A stretch of DNA of 64,000 bases from Xiphydria camelus (GCA_963678675.1 OY783195.1:16771342-16835341); one strand, 5' to 3'. Positions 19,635 to 30,296 are shown, counted from the stretch's first letter. Notes: generated by a model from the letters alone, not told the origin. Program-made: numbers and translations.

Positions 19635-20555
19635 CACTAGAAGCGCCGCACCTACTTATTACCTATAAACGCCACACAAGGGGTCATTTTGACTCCCATC
19701 AGTTACTATCGTATAACCAATGCTCGCTGGACAAAGATAATATAGATATATTAATTTTTTTGTTTATTAGTTAAAAGAATTAGTTTAACATTTAGTGGCT
19801 TATTATCTATTCGGCGCATTTGCGACACGTTACAGTTTTAATAATATCACCTGAACACTTTCCGCAAGCAAACTTGAGACACTTTTGACATTTGTCGACT
19901 GTCTTGTTTCTTTTGCAGTGTTTTCCAATTTGGCTTTATATCTTATTTTTTATTGACCTGCTTCAGTTTATCTAGGAACATAAGAAGTATTTTTGCCAAT
20001 ACATATGCTGCTCGAAGCTGTTCAGCAAGTTTTCTCAAAAACTGATGCCGGCTTATTTTTTCATCAGTACTTTCTTTCTACAAAACCCAAGCATTTATTA
20101 GGGCTAAATCAAGCATATTATAACAAATCTGGACAGGCCAACGACGTGAGGCTGATCTGGTGGTATACTGCCTGGCCATTTGATCAACAATATCGACTCC
20201 ATATTTGGTACTGTTACAAAAACTTATAGAAGTTTGTTTGTTATAGATATACAAAATTGTAGAAGTTGTTTGTTATAGATATCAATTGAGAGAGAAATTT
20301 ATAACCAGTTTATCCTATAGTGTTTTTTCTATCTCACACTGAAGGGTCAAAATGACCCCTCGGCGCTAATAGGTAGAAGAAATAAAAAATAAAGAATGAT
20401 ATGCAAAACAAGTCTAAGATTTCTAATGCATGTTTATAACGTATAAATATTAAAAGTAAAAAATACCCGGCCCCAAGGTGCCCTTGGTTGAAAAGATTCA
20501 GAGCAATGAATTGTAAAAAGGGTCAAAATGACCCCTCCGGCGCTTCTAGTCTTAA
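19631..20555 (-). mobile_element. Internally deleted piggyBac element
   Basis: TTAA at both ends with inverted ends CACTAGAAGCGCCG / CGGCGCTTCTAGTC (one mismatch), each followed by a nested palindrome of GGGGTCATTTTGAC type; another such word lies at 20345-20362. It retains only the last third of a transposase (next entry). The length is 925 bp. Confidence 0.85.
19810..20225 (-). pseudogene. piggyBac transposase C-terminal third
   Basis: The minus strand reads NSTKYGVDIVDQMARQYTTR (the last catalytic Asp region is GVDIVDQM), SASRRWPVQICYNMLDLALI, NAWVL, a stop, then KISRHQFLRKLAEQLRAAYV. After a frame change comes a Cys-rich tail KCLKFACGKCSGDII ... CRKCAE. This is the standard end of a piggyBac-like transposase. 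The N-terminal and first two catalytic Asp regions are absent. It is inactive. Confidence 0.8.
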
Positions 20556-20670
20556 ACTAAACTCCTTCGAGTGACGATTTGCAGGTTCGCTTCAAAAGTA
20601 CACCGAAGAGTAATCGCTGAAGGTGAGGGAGAGAGAGGGAGAAATTATTTCTTTCAACGTAGGTGTTATA
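20556..20670. repeat. Continuation of the minisatellite
   Basis: CGAGTGACGATTTGCAGGTTCG, TTCAAAAGTACACCGAAGAG and GGGAGAAATTATTTCTTTCA repeat the words of 18170-18876. Confidence 0.6.
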
Positions 20671-20779
20671 AATGAACTAAACACCTTTTTTCTTTTTTTT
20701 TTTTATTAACATTTTACTTTTGCACAAACTCAAACATATTGTTCTTTCCACTAAGGTTCTTTACGTATAGATTAGTTTC

Positions 20780-21171
20780 ACCTTCTCCACGCCTTCTCCA
20801 GTTTATCAAACTCATCATCCTCGAAGACTTTGCTTACTCGTGACGGGAGGGGAAGACTGTAAAATCCCTTTCGACATCCGCAACGATTTTAGGTCCGTAT
20901 TTCGTATTGACCTTCCTCACTTTAGTGATAAGGTTTCCCGTCCGATTTCCAGCTCAGAAAACTTCTTTGTCTCCAGATATCCGCTCAATCTGCCGAGTTC
21001 GTTCAGTTTAGCGAAATCCATTTTTCTTAGCTTCTTTTTCTTCTTCAAGACGTGACTGATGGTGAGACCTAAGACGTGAGGTTTTTGTAGTCCATCGCTA
21101 CTTGGTAGTGGGGGTAAATCTCTCGCATGGCAACAGCCAATCAGGGTTTCACGTTGCGCGAGATGACACAA
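20780..21171 (-). pseudogene. Short conserved mobile-element ORF, frameshifted
   Basis: On the minus strand MDFAKLNELGRLSGYLETKK, then after a frame change VRKVNTKYGPKIVADVERDF and TVF, and again shifted VSKVFEDDEFDKLEKAW. The VNTKYGP-KIV-(D/E)-FTVFLP pattern recalls a small protein common in insect mobile DNA, in my memory often near Polintons; a nucleic-acid-binding role is a guess. Two frameshifts break it. The opposite strand has no comparable frame. Confidence 0.35.
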
Positions 21172-21229
21172 TGCCTGCCAAGAACTGTTTACCGCGATGG
21201 TGTTCCTGGAATCCTGGTGATGTCAACGA

Positions 21230-21491
21230 TTCCAGGAATCGGACGTGCGCAGTAGCGTTGGAATTTGATGCACGTGCAAGTTGGAATCTGTTCTATCTGG
21301 AGCAAGACCGAGCCGGTACACGCGAGTCAGCGAAATTTGATAGCAGGATTGCTCGAAGACACAACAATTCCAGGAATCGGATGTGTGCAGTAGCGTTGCC
21401 ACGTGCAAGTTGGCAGCTGCTTGGAGCAAGAACGAGCCTGCACACGCGAGTCAGCGAAATTTGATAGCAGGATTGCTCGGAGAAACAACAA
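21230..21491 (+). repeat. Two tandem units, about 138 and 124 bp
   Basis: Units start TTCCAGGAATCGGA at 21231 and 21368 and share CGCAGTAGCGTTG-like, CACGTGCAAGTTGG, GGAGCAAGA, GAGTCAGCGAAATTTGATAG and GATTGCTCG. They lie upstream of the LINE ORF1 remnant and could be promoter monomers of a LINE 5' region, but this is not established. Confidence 0.7.
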
Positions 21492-21854
21492 TTCTGCAAT
21501 CGGGGGGTGGGGGAGGTCATCAAGATGGCACTGCGAGCGAGGTGGGGGCCGCCAGATGGCGTTGCGAGCAAGGTCGGGGAGTGGGAGTTCGACCAATGGC
21601 GGAGCTCTGTTAAGGTAAAGTTCAAAATGGCTGCCACCGACGGTGGCGACACTTGGCCCTGAATGGCGGGGGTTGGGGATTGGGGGTTCAACCAATGGCA
21701 GAGCTCCGTTGGGTCACGTGATGCGCGAATTCAAATTTCCCACGCGACGCATGCGCACTCCCGAAAAATTAAAATTTCCCGCCATTTTGCCCCTGATAGT
21801 AGGCAACCCGTCCGTTTTTATGGCGTCGAACTGTCCTAGCTTAGCTACTCCCTG
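21492..21854 (+). other. GC-rich leader with near-repeats
   Basis: The words CGACCAATGGCGGAGCTC (21589) and CAACCAATGGCAGAGCTCCG (21690), and GATGGCACTGCGAGC / GATGGCGTTGCGAGC, form loose repeats about 30-100 bp apart. No gene was recognised; it may be LINE 5' sequence. Confidence 0.3.
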
Positions 21855-22250
21855 GTTAGCGTCAAACTCGACGCTAAATCCCCCCTCGCCAAAACCGTAT
21901 ACGACGTAAAAACTCTTGCCGGACTCAACGTAAAAATTGAGCCGAAAAGAAAGTCGAATCTAATCGCGCAGTGTCACCGCTGCATGAAATTCCGACACAC
22001 GGCAAATTACTGCCGCGCCAAGTGGGTTTGAGCCTTCCGCGCAAGAACCCACCTTACCTCTAAGTGCCATGATAAGGACAATCCCAACAAGTTCCCAACA
22101 TGCGCCAACTGCCGCGGCCCGCACCGAGCCACCTACCGTGGCTGCTTAGAAGCCCCTCAAAGTAATGCATCCCCTTGCACTCATGCAGTGCCTCCCACTC
22201 CATCACCCACCGCTCTACCTCCCACTCCAGCAGCATTAGCGCCTAGCAGC
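21855..22250 (+). pseudogene. LINE ORF1, C-terminal part with Cys knuckles
   Basis: VYDVKTLAGLNVKIEPKRKS leads into CHRCMKFRHTANYC (a CCHC knuckle), a stop, then a second knuckle CHDKDNPNKFPTC and CANCRGPHRATYRGC. This is the usual gag-like end of Jockey-clade ORF1, an RNA-binding protein. It could be the missing half of the fragment at 13808-14530. Confidence 0.7.
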
Positions 22251-22479
22251 CAGAGGGCAAATCCCCGGCCCGCTTGAATCAGACCTCACCAGCCCCCACG
22301 CTTCTACGTACAAACCGCAAGGCCCCCCCCCCCTTCCACGCCAAATCTTACCACACCAGTACCCAAAGTCCCTGCAGTCCCTCCCCAATTTCAGGCATCC
22401 CTGCAGTTTTTTCTCGACTTTCCCAGTTCTTCCAGGTCTTCCAGCCCCCATAACCCCCCCAATCCCAATAGAGACACTC

Positions 22480-23200
22480 TCACTATCCTAAATTGGAATG
22501 CGACCGGTATTCTATCGGCAAATAACCACAGAACGCTCCTACTAGCGCAACTCCTCGAGGAATACTCTATTGGCGTGGCCTGTATTACGGAAACGCACTT
22601 ACAACCACATCTAAAGCTCTACATCCCCAACTTCTCCGTCTATAGATCAGATCGCCCACTCTCCAAACACGGAGGAGTCGCGACTATCGTACAAAACTCC
22701 ATCCGTTACCAAGCCATCAACTCCCCTACTCCTTCGCTCGAGTCATGCGGAATTATAGTCACCCATAATGGCAAGCCTCTCGAAATAGTAATCTGTTACT
22801 TCCTCCGTCCACTCGGAAATACCCACTCTCTCTCTCTCCTAGACAGAATTTTACCAACAATACTTGCAGGAGATTTCAACGCCAAACACGTCTTCTGGGG
22901 CTGCCACACCAAGAACGTGAAAGGCACAATACGCTTCTAAACCTTTTACAAAATCATAGCTTCTCCATAGACGCTCTCGCTGACCACACCTACTTCCCTA
23001 CGGGTTTCAAGAAAAAGCCGGATATCCTAGATATCTTCATTACCAAAAAACCTCACTCTGACCAGAGAACCATGGTCCTTCTCAGCCCTAAACTATGATC
23101 ATAACCCGGTTCTCTTGGAAATTCTGAACTCCCCCACCACCATAACCCAACCACAACCTAGAATCGACTGGCTGGCGCTTATATACCATCTCGGAACCTC
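22480..23200 (+). pseudogene. LINE ORF2 endonuclease domain
   Basis: The sequence opens LNWNATGILSANNH, then CITETHLQPHLKL, VYRSDRPLSKHGGVATIV, ILAGDFNAKHVFWG, ILDIFITKKP and DHNPVLLEI. These are the successive blocks of an APE-type endonuclease (N, E, Y-RxD, GDFNAKH, DHxPV) that nicks the target for LINE insertion. Frame changes occur near 22940 and 23100. Confidence 0.8.
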
Positions 23201-25540
23201 CACCTTTAAGTGCAACAATATCCAATCCACCTCGGACATTGATAAAGCAGTTGACGCCCTCTCGCAAGAAATTAAAGCTAAAATTGCACTCGCAAGCAGC
23301 GCGGTTCCTTCCCACCCGATAAGAACTCAACTCCCACATGAGACCCTAGCACTTATTGCAAAGAAAAAGAGAATTCATACACTTCTTCAATGAACCGGCA
23401 ACCCAGCTCTCCGCTAAATGCTGTAAAGCGCAAGTTAAGCTCGGCCCTTCAAATAACTCGCAACGAAAAATTCAACAAATATATTGCTCAAGCCGAAACA
23501 AATCGCAGAAGTTTTTGGAAAGTAATCAAATCCCTCAGAAATAGGCTACCCCACCCATCACCTCTGCTAAAGGACGGATCACATTTCTCGGCTGACAGGG
23601 TGAAGGCAAATATTTTCGCCGATTCCTTTAAAGACCAATGCTCCTCGTTTCCCACCCGCGCAGAATTCGCAAACTTCCATGACTTAATAACTGAAACTGT
23701 TCGTAATTTCAGCCCCAATGGCCCCTCCTTCCCCCACACCCTCCCCCAGTGAAATCGTAAAGACCATCAAATCTCTAAAGAACAATAAGGCTTCAGGGTA
23801 CGACTCTATCCCCAACGGAGTCCTCAAAATACTCCCGCACATTCATATCGTTGCCATCTGTAACGTCATCAACGCAATGATGCGGCTGCAATACTCTCCC
23901 TCTGCCTGGAAGACAGCAATAATCATCAGTCTCCCAAAGCAAAGCAAACCTTTTAACCAGGCCTCTAGCTACAGGCCAATCAGCCTCCTCTCCTCCTTAA
24001 GGGAGACTTACACCTTGTCGGTTTCAAAAAATCGTAATTTTTTTTTTTTTCATTTTCCTAATCTAAAGGGTCTCAGGAATGAGCCTGTAAAGGGGTTTGT
24101 CAGGTTTCTCCCTAGTTCGAGAGTTATGTCGTTAAACACACGACGGCGCACGTGGGTAATGCTGTAATGTTCTAGAACTTTAAACGCGTTTTCCCAACAG
24201 TTTCATTTTTCAAACTGGTGTACACGATTACGGGAGAACAACTGAACGTATCGCGATACATTTTGTTTTTAATTTACAGGAAACACTTGGCAAGGTCCCG
24301 ATCGTTCGTTTTTGGAAAATTTCATTTTGCTGATTTTTGACAGCTTCAAGTAGGACGAAAAACGTAGTAAAAAAATGACTTTATTGGAAAAAGGTCCGCC
24401 ATTTTGCGAAAAATCAAAATTTTGAAAAAGTGGACGATCGGGACCTTGCTGATGTAATAACAATTAAAAGTCTTATTGATTTTTTTATTTCAAATAACTA
24501 GGGTGGACTCAATCCTGCACACCGTTTGACCCTTCACTTTTAACAGGGGCGCAGTCAAAGCCATCTCCAGGTCTTCGAAGTCAACATTGACATGTAAAAA
24601 AAATCATGTGTTAAATTCAATTGATGTACAATAACATAAAAAAAGTTTCGTATAGAAATCTTCTCTAGTTTGTTTACAATAAATTCTTGAAAATTGGCTC
24701 TAAAATTGGCCTACAAGGTGTAAGTCCCCCTTAAGCAAAGTAGCTGAAAATATTATCCTATTCCGCCTAAATAAATCTAGCTCTGATTCAAACATCCTCC
24801 CAAAATTTTAACATTGTTTCCGTCACCAGCACGGCACCTGCCATCAACTCCTTCGCATGGCAGAGCACATCGCCGATAATTTGAACAAAAGCCGTCACAC
24901 CTCAATGCTCCTGCTAGACGCCACGCAAGCATTTGACAGAGCCTGCACGACGCATTTGGCACGATGGATTAATCTTTAAATTAATACAGCTAAACGTCCC
25001 TCACTATCTAATCGGTATAATATGGTCCTTTCTAACAAACAGATTTTTCAGAGTTCGTTCAGGAAAATGTTTCCCCGCCGTTGAGTTTGAACTCTCGCCA
25101 GCCCTATTCAATCTTTCCTGCCATGATATCCCTACTCACGACAAAATTATAACCGCCCAATACGCTGATGACGTTGCCCTTCTTTATTCCTCTAAAAATA
25201 AATATTTCTCCTCTCATCAGCGGTAAACAAATTCCTACCTATATACACTTCTCAACTGGTATCATAAATGGGGATTCGCGAGAGCCTGATCAATGAATCT
25301 AAGTCAGAGGCAATTTTCTTCTCCCGCCGCAACATCCCCCCAGATCTACTATCTGCTAGTAACCACCGCACACATACCTTGGAATAATTCTGTCAAATAC
25401 TTAGGTATAATTTTCGACAAGAAATTAGGTTGGACTAAGCAGATCGCGTCCGTGCGCCAAAAAGCCAATGGCACTTACGTCTCTCTGAAACCTTTCTTTA
25501 ATAATAAATCAGTAATCTCGGTCGAGATTATCGAATTAAT
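23201..25540 (+). pseudogene. LINE ORF2 reverse transcriptase, interrupted
   Basis: NNKASGYDSIPNGVLK and WKTAIIISLPK, then SSYRPISLL just before the TTAA insertion at 23997; the frame resumes after it with KVAENIILFRLN. Motif A DATQAFD lies near 24920 and the catalytic YADD in AQYADDVALLYSS near 25160; then VKYLGIIFDKKLGW. It contains several frameshifts and ends near 25540. Confidence 0.82.
23997..24734. mobile_element. TTAA element inserted in the LINE RT
   Basis: TTAAGGGAGACTTACACCTT at 23997 and its inverse ending at 24734 match over 22 bases with one mismatch, and both ends are TTAA. The LINE protein resumes directly after it (SLLSSL / SKVAEN). Interior words match 18877-19634. There is no coding capacity, so it is a non-autonomous piggyBac-like element. 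Confidence 0.85.
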
Positions 25541-25582
25541 AAAACCGTCCGACCGTCCGACCGTCCGACCGAGAGTATCTAC

Positions 25583-26095
25583 AGCATGTCTGACGGCAAG
25601 CGCAACACCACTTCGGCAGTTTTTACCGACGGTGGTCGAATCTTGTATTACCGTATGTATCATCCCGAATTAAACAAGCATGATATACCGACATTGCCGA
25701 AACTTTACCGACGGTCAAGAATTTTATAGTTAGAGTTGGCTTAAGAAGAGTGCGCTGTGTGTGCTGCGTGAGAGCGAAAAGTGTCAAACGTCTGATTTCC
25801 CGATAGCTGTCAATTCGGAAAATCGAAGTATTGAATAATAGACGAAACACTTCGATCTCTTGAATTAACAGCTATCGGGAAATCAGACGTTTGACACTTT
25901 TCGCTCTCACGCAGCACACACAGCGCACTCTTCTCAAGCCAACTCTAACTATAAAATTCTTGACCGTCGGTAAAGTTTCGGCAATGTCGGTATATCTGCT
26001 TGTTTAATTCGGAATGATACATACGGTAGATACAATGCAATTTTCGACCACCGTCGGTAAAAACTGCCGAAGTGGTGTTGCGCTTGCCGTCAGAC
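25583..26095. mobile_element. Foldback element split by a second foldback
   Basis: Outer arms 25583-25650 and 26026-26095 are inverted repeats (CTGACGGCAAGCGCAACACC / GGTGTTGCGCTTGCCGTCAG). The inner element 25651-26025 starts TACCGTATGTATCAT and ends ATGATACATACGGTA and carries the GTTAGAGTTGGCTT family arms. The outer arms are immediately adjacent to the inner ends, so the inner one inserted into the loop of the outer one. Confidence 0.8.
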
Positions 26096-26102
26096 ATATG
26101 GT

Positions 26103-26481
26103 ATACCGTATGTATCATGCCAAATTAAACAAGCAGAATTACCGACATTGCCGAAACTTTACCGACGGTCAAGAATTTTATAGTTAGAGTTGGCTTGAGA
26201 AGAGTGCGCTGTGTGTGCTGCGTGAGAGCGAAAAGTGTCAAACGTCTGATTTCCCGATAGCTGTCAATTCGGAAAATCGAAGTATTGAATAATAGACGAA
26301 ACACTTCGATCTCTTGTATTAACAGCTATCGGGAAATCAGACGTTTGACACTTTTCGCTCTCACGCAGCACACACAGCGCACTCTTCTCAAGCCAACTCT
26401 AACTATAAAATTCTTGACCGTCGGTAAATTTTCGGCAATGTCGGTATATCTGCTTGTTTAATTCGGGATGATACATACGGT
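26103..26481. mobile_element. Foldback MITE, close twin of 25651-26025
   Basis: Ends TACCGTATGTATCAT and ATGATACATACGGTA again, with the same arms (about 180 bp each) and only scattered differences from the twin 450 bases to the left. It has no coding capacity. Confidence 0.85.
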
Positions 26482-27085
26482 ACAGGAATTGGAAGGCCTT
26501 TGCGTTCAATAGTCAATAGTCAATAGTCAATACGAGATTTTGTGGCATTTCATACTTTCGCCACTGGTCTGCTGGCGTCACCACCGTCCGGCCTTCATAC
26601 TCACGTACACTTCCCTTTATCGCGACAACCCGCGACCAGTCGGTATTTGTACAAAGCCCAGCCGACCAAGCCCAGCCGAAGGTAAATTTCAAGGTCCCTG
26701 TAACTGTGCGGTTCTGCTCGGGACATCAGTGTGCGAAGGCTCGCACACTGGAACGCGCTGTCCGTACACACACACAAGGCTTTAAAGAACGCTCCGTACT
26801 GCTTCGTACACCAATACAGTGAGCGTATAGTAGGCGTGTTCGTTCATCTCGGCGTAAAGCAAGCAGCGAGAACCCGTGTATCTTTATGTCTGCCCCCTCC
26901 ACCCCTCAACTTTTACATCGAATTTTCTCAATAAATATATGTATGGTTATAACCAAAATTATGCTTAGTTATACACCATATAAATTGATTATTCTCTAAT
27001 GATAGATTGATAAAGACCAAAATAAATTTTTCATTTATACCGGTAGAGATCGAGTCGGTAGTTAGTTGGCTTACAGCCCGTAACC
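26482..27085. other. Mixed repeat debris
   Basis: A 7-bp tandem GTCAATA (four units) lies at 26510-26532. Bases 26640-26712 repeat one arm of the 28249-28537 foldback (CCGACCAAGCCCAGCCGAAG, TTTCAAGGTCCCTGTAACTG). TACTGCTTCGTACACC at about 26800 recurs at 50172. No gene was seen. Confidence 0.4.
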
Positions 27086-27090
27086 ACTGT

Positions 27091-27212
27091 ACAGTTTATT
27101 CACTGTTTCAATAATTTTAACAAATCGGTGCAAATCGAATGCTACGTTATGAACATAATATCCGGTTTGCACCGATTCGTTAAAATTACTAAAATGGTGA
27201 ATAAACCGCATA
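27091..27212. mobile_element. Hairpin element
   Basis: CAGTTTATTCACTGTTTCAA ... CGGTGCAAA (27091-27134) is inverted at 27167-27212 with few mismatches and a ~30-base loop. It is non-coding. Bases 27213-27532 hold nothing recognised. Confidence 0.65.
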
Positions 27213-27532
27213 GTTTGTTTATTTACGATTTTTATGACTTCTTTCACGAACGAATTGTTCTGGGAAAATGTAAATATTATCGAAACATTAATTATAAAAT
27301 TATTACATGTTGATGATTTTATTTATCATTCATAATTTTTAAATCAGTCATCTAGGCTGAAAACATTTTTACCGATTTTCCGTTTATCATTGAGTGCGCT
27401 CTAGTTGCGAAATTCGATGTGACGCGCCACGCCGCTCCTTTCTCCGCCTTGTCGGAAACTACGCGATACAGCGATCAGGGGTCTCCTTACCTGAGAACCC
27501 TGCCTACGTCAAAACTACGGGCCTTTTTAAAC

Positions 27533-27727
27533 TAGGGGGTTTTTAAACTAGCTGACGACGCGCGTTTACGCGATTAGGACGCTCAGCAAACGCAAGGCAA
27601 TCGGCAAGTTGTGACTTTTACACACGATCCTTGCTAATACAACCTGCTAATACGCGCTGATGACGCGTAGCGGACGCGCAGCGAACGCGCTCATCAAAAA
27701 CGCGCGTCGTCAGCTAGTTTAAAAAAC
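27533..27727. mobile_element. Hairpin element with GC-rich arm tips
   Basis: TTTTTAAACTAGCTGACGAC GCGCG at 27539 is inverted at 27695-27726. The loop contains CGCGAT/ACGCGC words. It is non-coding; 27728-28035 beyond it has no recognised feature. Confidence 0.6.
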
Positions 27728-28035
27728 GTCGTGTGCAAAGGCCCTTACGGTTGCCAGCTTTATCACAGCGTTCCGTACCCCGAGGTACATATGTCGGTAC
27801 CTCGTCGAACCTTTGTCTCACGGTGTACGGAATTTCGCCCGAAAGGCAGTCGGTCTTGAGCTTCAGACGCGTAAAGTTGCGTATTTTTTTTCTATCCATT
27901 AAAGTAAGTAGATAAAAAACCATGCAATAAATGCATTATAATGCATTATAAATGCATTATATTAATAATATAATTAGTAATAAATCGTGTGAAATATTGT
28001 TTGTTTCTCTACAATAAATTGTAATTTTATTACAG

Positions 28036-28179
28036 GCAATGGACATCGAACGTGAGCTGCAAGCAGTAATCGAGGATGGAGAGGAGGTTGGGGAGCATGA
28101 CTTTCCTGGCGATCAACGTCAGCCTCCCCAACCTCTTCCTGATAGCCGGGCCGAAGTGGAGTTCTTGCGCGATCGTTAG
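28036..28179 (+). CDS. Candidate exon with short ORF (46 codons) or 16-nt 5' micro-exon
   Basis: An acceptor (TTTTATTACAG, ending 28035) is followed four bases later by ATG at 28039 and an acidic, Pro/Gln-rich frame, MDIERELQAVIEDGEE ... EFLRDR, closed by TAG at 28177-28179. A strong donor (GAAC|GTGAGC at 28051-28052) inside it would instead splice ATGGACATCGAAC in phase to the exon at 29566. Either reading is possible. No family is recognised, and a chance frame is not excluded. Confidence 0.35.
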   Translation, partial: AMDIERELQAVIEDGEEVGEHDFPGDQRQPPQPLPDSRAEVEFLRDR

Positions 28180-28248
28180 AGCAATGGCAAAGTTAAAGTT
28201 ATGGCAATGGTATATTGGTATTGGTATTGGGCGCAAACATGCGGTGTA

Positions 28249-28537
28249 CCGTAGTTACAGGGACCTTCGACCGGGCTTGGTCGGTACTCGAGTCATTTAA
28301 TATCGATAAGAGTCGCGTCGGTAGTTAGTTGCAAAATTGCGCTGCCTCATCGAAATGTCGACCGTCTGATTAATTCTCGATAGCTGCCGAATTGACAGTT
28401 ATCGGGAATTAATCAGACGTTCGACATTTCGCTCACTCATTGCAATTTTCGTAAGCCAACTAACTTTCTACCGATACAAATGGCTCGAGTACCGACCAAG
28501 CCCGGCTGAAGGTAAATTTCAAGGTCCCTGTAACTGC
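28249..28537. mobile_element. Foldback MITE with AGGGACCTT ends
   Basis: Arms 28254-28295 and 28493-28537 match (TTACAGGGACCTT, GGGCTTGGTCGGTACTCGAG). Inner arms 28318-28385 and 28390-28470 form a second hairpin (GATTAATTCTCGATAGCTG / CAGTTATCGGGAATTAATC), related in word order to the GTTAGAGTTGG family. Half copies are at 26640 and 27050. Confidence 0.75.
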
Positions 28538-28894
28538 ACCAATAGCCAAGCGTGACTTTCACCCAAGCGTCACGCGGTGGCGTCACTGAGTGACGTTACT
28601 GTGATGCTACAGTGAGGATCCGGAGTGCGAGTTTTTGCCACAACGGAATACTTGATCCTGATTGGTCTATTCGCTGACGCCTTACGGAATTTTTTTATTC
28701 GCGTCGGACATCGCCGTATGGTGGCATTTCGTTCTTCCTAAGATGGCCGTCGTTACGGACCGAATGTCAAGATAACCATGTAACGTAAACAAAGTATTTG
28801 TAAATAAAAATAGTTTTAAGAGTACAAGTGCAATAAACCGAATTCATAAGTGATGAATGTCGGTATCGAAGATATCTTATCAATTCTAGGAGAG

Positions 28895-29325
28895 TCAAAA
28901 ATGCCGCTAGAGTGGAAGGAGAGAAGCGGTATTGAAAGCAGTTTGTATTTTCCTGCGGAATCAAAAAGAGAAACCGAAATGCAGTGAAAATCGTCGCTTC
29001 TTGCATACAATCGTCACATGTAATAAGTGTTCCTCATGAAGTTGAAGTGAACATCTTACTGGTAAACGAATAATAAAGAAGTAACGTGCAAGTGCAGCTG
29101 GGCCAGAGGAAGACGCGAACATGTTTTTGCAATGCTTCTGTACATAAATCGGTAGGGCAAATTACTATTTCCCCCCCCCCCCCTATTTTAGTACTCCATG
29201 TGACGATTGTACGCAAGAAGCGACGATTTTCACTGCATTTTGGTTTCTCTTTTTGATTCCGCAAGAAAATACAAACCCTGCTTTCAATACCGCTTCTCCT
29301 TCCACTAGCGGCATTATTGCACTTG
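28895..29325. mobile_element. Foldback element with ~125-bp arms
   Basis: Arms 28895-29023 and 29196-29322 are inverted repeats, for example CGTCGCTTCTTGCATACAAT against GATTGTACGCAAGAAGCGAC. The 170-base loop holds a C run at 29170-29183. There is no coding capacity. Confidence 0.7.
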
Positions 29326-29363
29326 CACTTTTAAATTGGATCTAAAATCTAAAGTGACTACAC

Positions 29364-29493
29364 TACTAGGAGAAACGCAACAAGCAGGGAGCCCTGACAT
29401 TTACCTGTACCTAAAAAATACTAGCACCCCGTCGGCAAATACTGCCGAAGGTAAATGCCAGGGCTCCCTGTTTGTTGCGTTTCTCCTTGGACC
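29364..29493. mobile_element. Hairpin element with AGGAGAAACGCAACAA ends
   Basis: AGGAGAAACGCAACAAGCAG at 29369 is inverted at 29474-29493 (one insertion), continuing with GGAGCCCTGACATTTACCT / AGGTAAATGCCAGGGCTCC. A second inverted word, GTCGGCA/TGCCGA, lies at the tip. Confidence 0.7.
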
Positions 29494-29565
29494 TAGGATA
29501 TGCGGTATATTATTTATTATAATAATATGTATTTATATAACTTTATTATTATTTATATATTCCAG

Positions 29566-29704
29566 AAAGAGAGCCTGAACACCAGTCGGCACAGGCAGAA
29601 GGTAAATTTATATTTTCCTTAATAAAATTAATTTAACCAATTTTATTCATAAATGCTTTTGTTTTTTTGCAGTTCTGAACGAACCGGCTGGCAGGCGGTC
29701 GTAA
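29566..29704 (+). CDS. Two candidate small terminal exons (29566-29601 and 29673-29704)
   Basis: The first exon is framed by TATATTCCAG and GAAG|GTAAAT, the second by a polypyrimidine run and TTGCAG. Joined, one frame runs REPEHQSAQAE then VLNEPAGRRS and TAA at 29702-29704. It is also in phase with the micro-exon reading at 28039-28051. A further acceptor (TTGTTACAG at 29798) suggests an alternative 3' exon. The evidence is splice-site and phase consistency only. Confidence 0.3.
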
Positions 29705-29892
29705 CTTGCACGCGCGGAACCGAAGGAATCTGTCCTTCTTTCATTAATTTATTAATTTACCTAGTTTATTAGTTAGGCTTTGACATTTTTTGTTACAGAT
29801 ACTGGAGAGGAAGGCGGCACTCTGAGGAGAAACGAAGGAATTTTAGAAAAATTTTAAGCCTTTTTTAAAAAAAATTAAAATACGCATACACA

Positions 29893-30256
29893 CATACCGA
29901 ATGTTTGGGCTCAAACGAAACAAGCCTAGATATCTATATTGCCGATACTTTGCCAACGGTCATGAATTTGATAGTTAGAGTTGGCTCAGAAGAGTGCGCT
30001 GGGCGTGCTGCGTGAGAATAAAAAGTGTTAAACGTCTGATTTCCCGATAGCAATCGAGAATTCATGATTTCCAGGTTAGGCGCGTAGATCTCCCAAATTG
30101 ATAGCTATCGGAAAATCAGACGTTTGACACTTTTTGTTCTCACGCAGCACACACAGCGCTCTCTTCTGAGCTAACTCTAATTATCAAATTCATGACCGTC
30201 GGCAAAGTATCGGCAATATCTAGGCTTCTTTCGTTTGGGCCCAAACATTCGGTACA
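29893..30256. mobile_element. Foldback MITE, GTTAGAGTTGG family, with CCGAATGTTTGGG ends
   Basis: Outer arms ACCGAATGTTTGGG (29897) and CCCAAACATTCGGT (30239) enclose arms of about 150 bp with the same AGAAGAGTGCGCTG, TGCGTGAGA and GTCTGATTTCCCGATAGC blocks as 2789, 25727 and 26179. The loop is unrelated to the other copies. Confidence 0.8.
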
Positions 30257-30272
30257 TACATTCATTAATGTA

Positions 30273-30296
30273 ACACACACACACACACACACACCA
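30273..30296. repeat. (AC)n microsatellite
   Basis: About eleven AC dinucleotides run at 30273-30296. Beyond it to 30847 no gene or element was recognised. Confidence 0.85.

Larger units (their letters stand above)
21855..25540 (+). mobile_element. Jockey-type non-LTR retrotransposon, truncated and broken
   Basis: It contains the end of ORF1 (21855-22250) and ORF2 with endonuclease and reverse transcriptase (22480-25540). It is interrupted by a TTAA element at 23997-24734 and cut off in the RT thumb at about 25540, where foldback MITEs begin. Stops and frameshifts are frequent. A tail or target duplication is not visible. Confidence 0.82.
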
